Origin: an uncultured Hyphomicrobiales bacterium | GTDB taxonomy: Bacteria > Pseudomonadota > Alphaproteobacteria > Rhizobiales > Aestuariivirgaceae | DNA length: 5,508 bases | Assembly (NCBI GenBank): GCA_903930095.1 | Contig: CAIYXE010000246.1 | Span: forward strand, 1-5,508 | Reading direction: 5' to 3' | In this document: piece by piece, positions 5,469 through 5,508 of the stretch | Position numbering within the stretch: position 1 is the stretch's first letter | How the letters are laid out: each line of letters starts with the position of its first letter | Program-made: the position numbers and the translations under genes | The notes under the pieces: model-generated | Database searches by the model: none | What the model was told of the DNA's origin: nothing | Seen by the model: the letters and a program-made list of their open reading frames with translations, nothing else

Positions 5469-5508
5469 GTGGAATTGTACAGGAAGGTCCGTCTGGCGTG
5501 TGCCGGCG
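5469..5508 (+). CDS. istA: Start of probable IS21-family transposase IstA (partial)
   Basis: GTG at 5469 is preceded by GGGAG at 5455-5459 (9-base spacing) and opens a frame reading VELYRKVRLACAG up to the window edge. Many IS21 IstA proteins begin with a similar short segment (E-x-Y-x-x-V-R-x-A) just before their helix-turn-helix. A longer start at GTG 5439 in the same frame is possible. Only 13 codons are visible, so the call rests on this short match together with the end-repeat structure upstream. Confidence 0.5.
   Translation, partial: MELYRKVRLACAG

Larger units (their letters stand above)
5356..5508 (+). mobile_element. Left end of an IS21-like insertion sequence (runs off window)
   Basis: The IS256 reading frame ends abruptly near 5351. 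Two imperfect 18-base direct repeats follow (5356-5373 and 5403-5420, 13 of 18 identical), then a leader and the first codons of a probable istA at the window edge. Multiple end repeats ahead of istA are typical of IS21-family elements. The exact terminus and target duplication cannot be set because only one end is visible. The arrangement suggests insertion into, or deletion against, the older IS256 copy. Confidence 0.5.

Noticed and set aside
1..5508. CRISPR array, tRNA or rRNA gene
   Set aside because: No regularly spaced repeats, cloverleaf-like sequence or conserved rRNA segment was seen on either strand.

Overview
The window is a moderately GC-rich stretch of proteobacterial accessory DNA. 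It is probably alphaproteobacterial and rhizobia-like, judged from the style of its insertion-sequence (IS) remnants; that taxonomic call is an inference. Its core is an intact two-gene plus-strand operon. The first gene encodes a formylglycine-generating enzyme (FGE/SUMF1 family, about 1245-2264). Twelve bases later follows a secreted type I sulfatase of 759 residues (2277-4556).

The left third (1-1244) is mostly decayed. It opens with the last 39 codons of an unidentified protein. A broken phage tail-collar-domain gene follows (about 253-694), with an in-frame stop and a frameshift. About 550 bases then carry no supportable gene, only one notable inverted repeat (928-958).

The FGE retains both active-site cysteines of the copper-dependent family. 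The sulfatase has a Sec signal peptide, the usual metal-binding residues and the target cysteine. Its modification motif reads C-S-N-G-R instead of the textbook C-x-P/A-x-R. It also has two cysteine-rich insertions and a C-terminal dockerin-like pair of calcium-binding loops framed by cysteines. Both proteins appear to be exported, so a plausible reading is a dedicated modifier and client pair: the FGE converts Cys81 of its neighbour to formylglycine outside the cytoplasm. The sulfate-ester substrate cannot be read from sequence.

The right end (about 4567-5508) is IS debris. A minus-strand IS256/Mutator-type transposase is broken by two frameshifts, a stop and an internal deletion. Its 3' end lies only tens of bases beyond the sulfatase stop. 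Its 5' part is cut off by the start of another element at about 5352-5356, whose terminal direct repeats and first codons resemble an IS21-family istA end. Phage debris on one side and nested IS debris on the other suggest the sulfatase operon sits on horizontally acquired or rearranged DNA.
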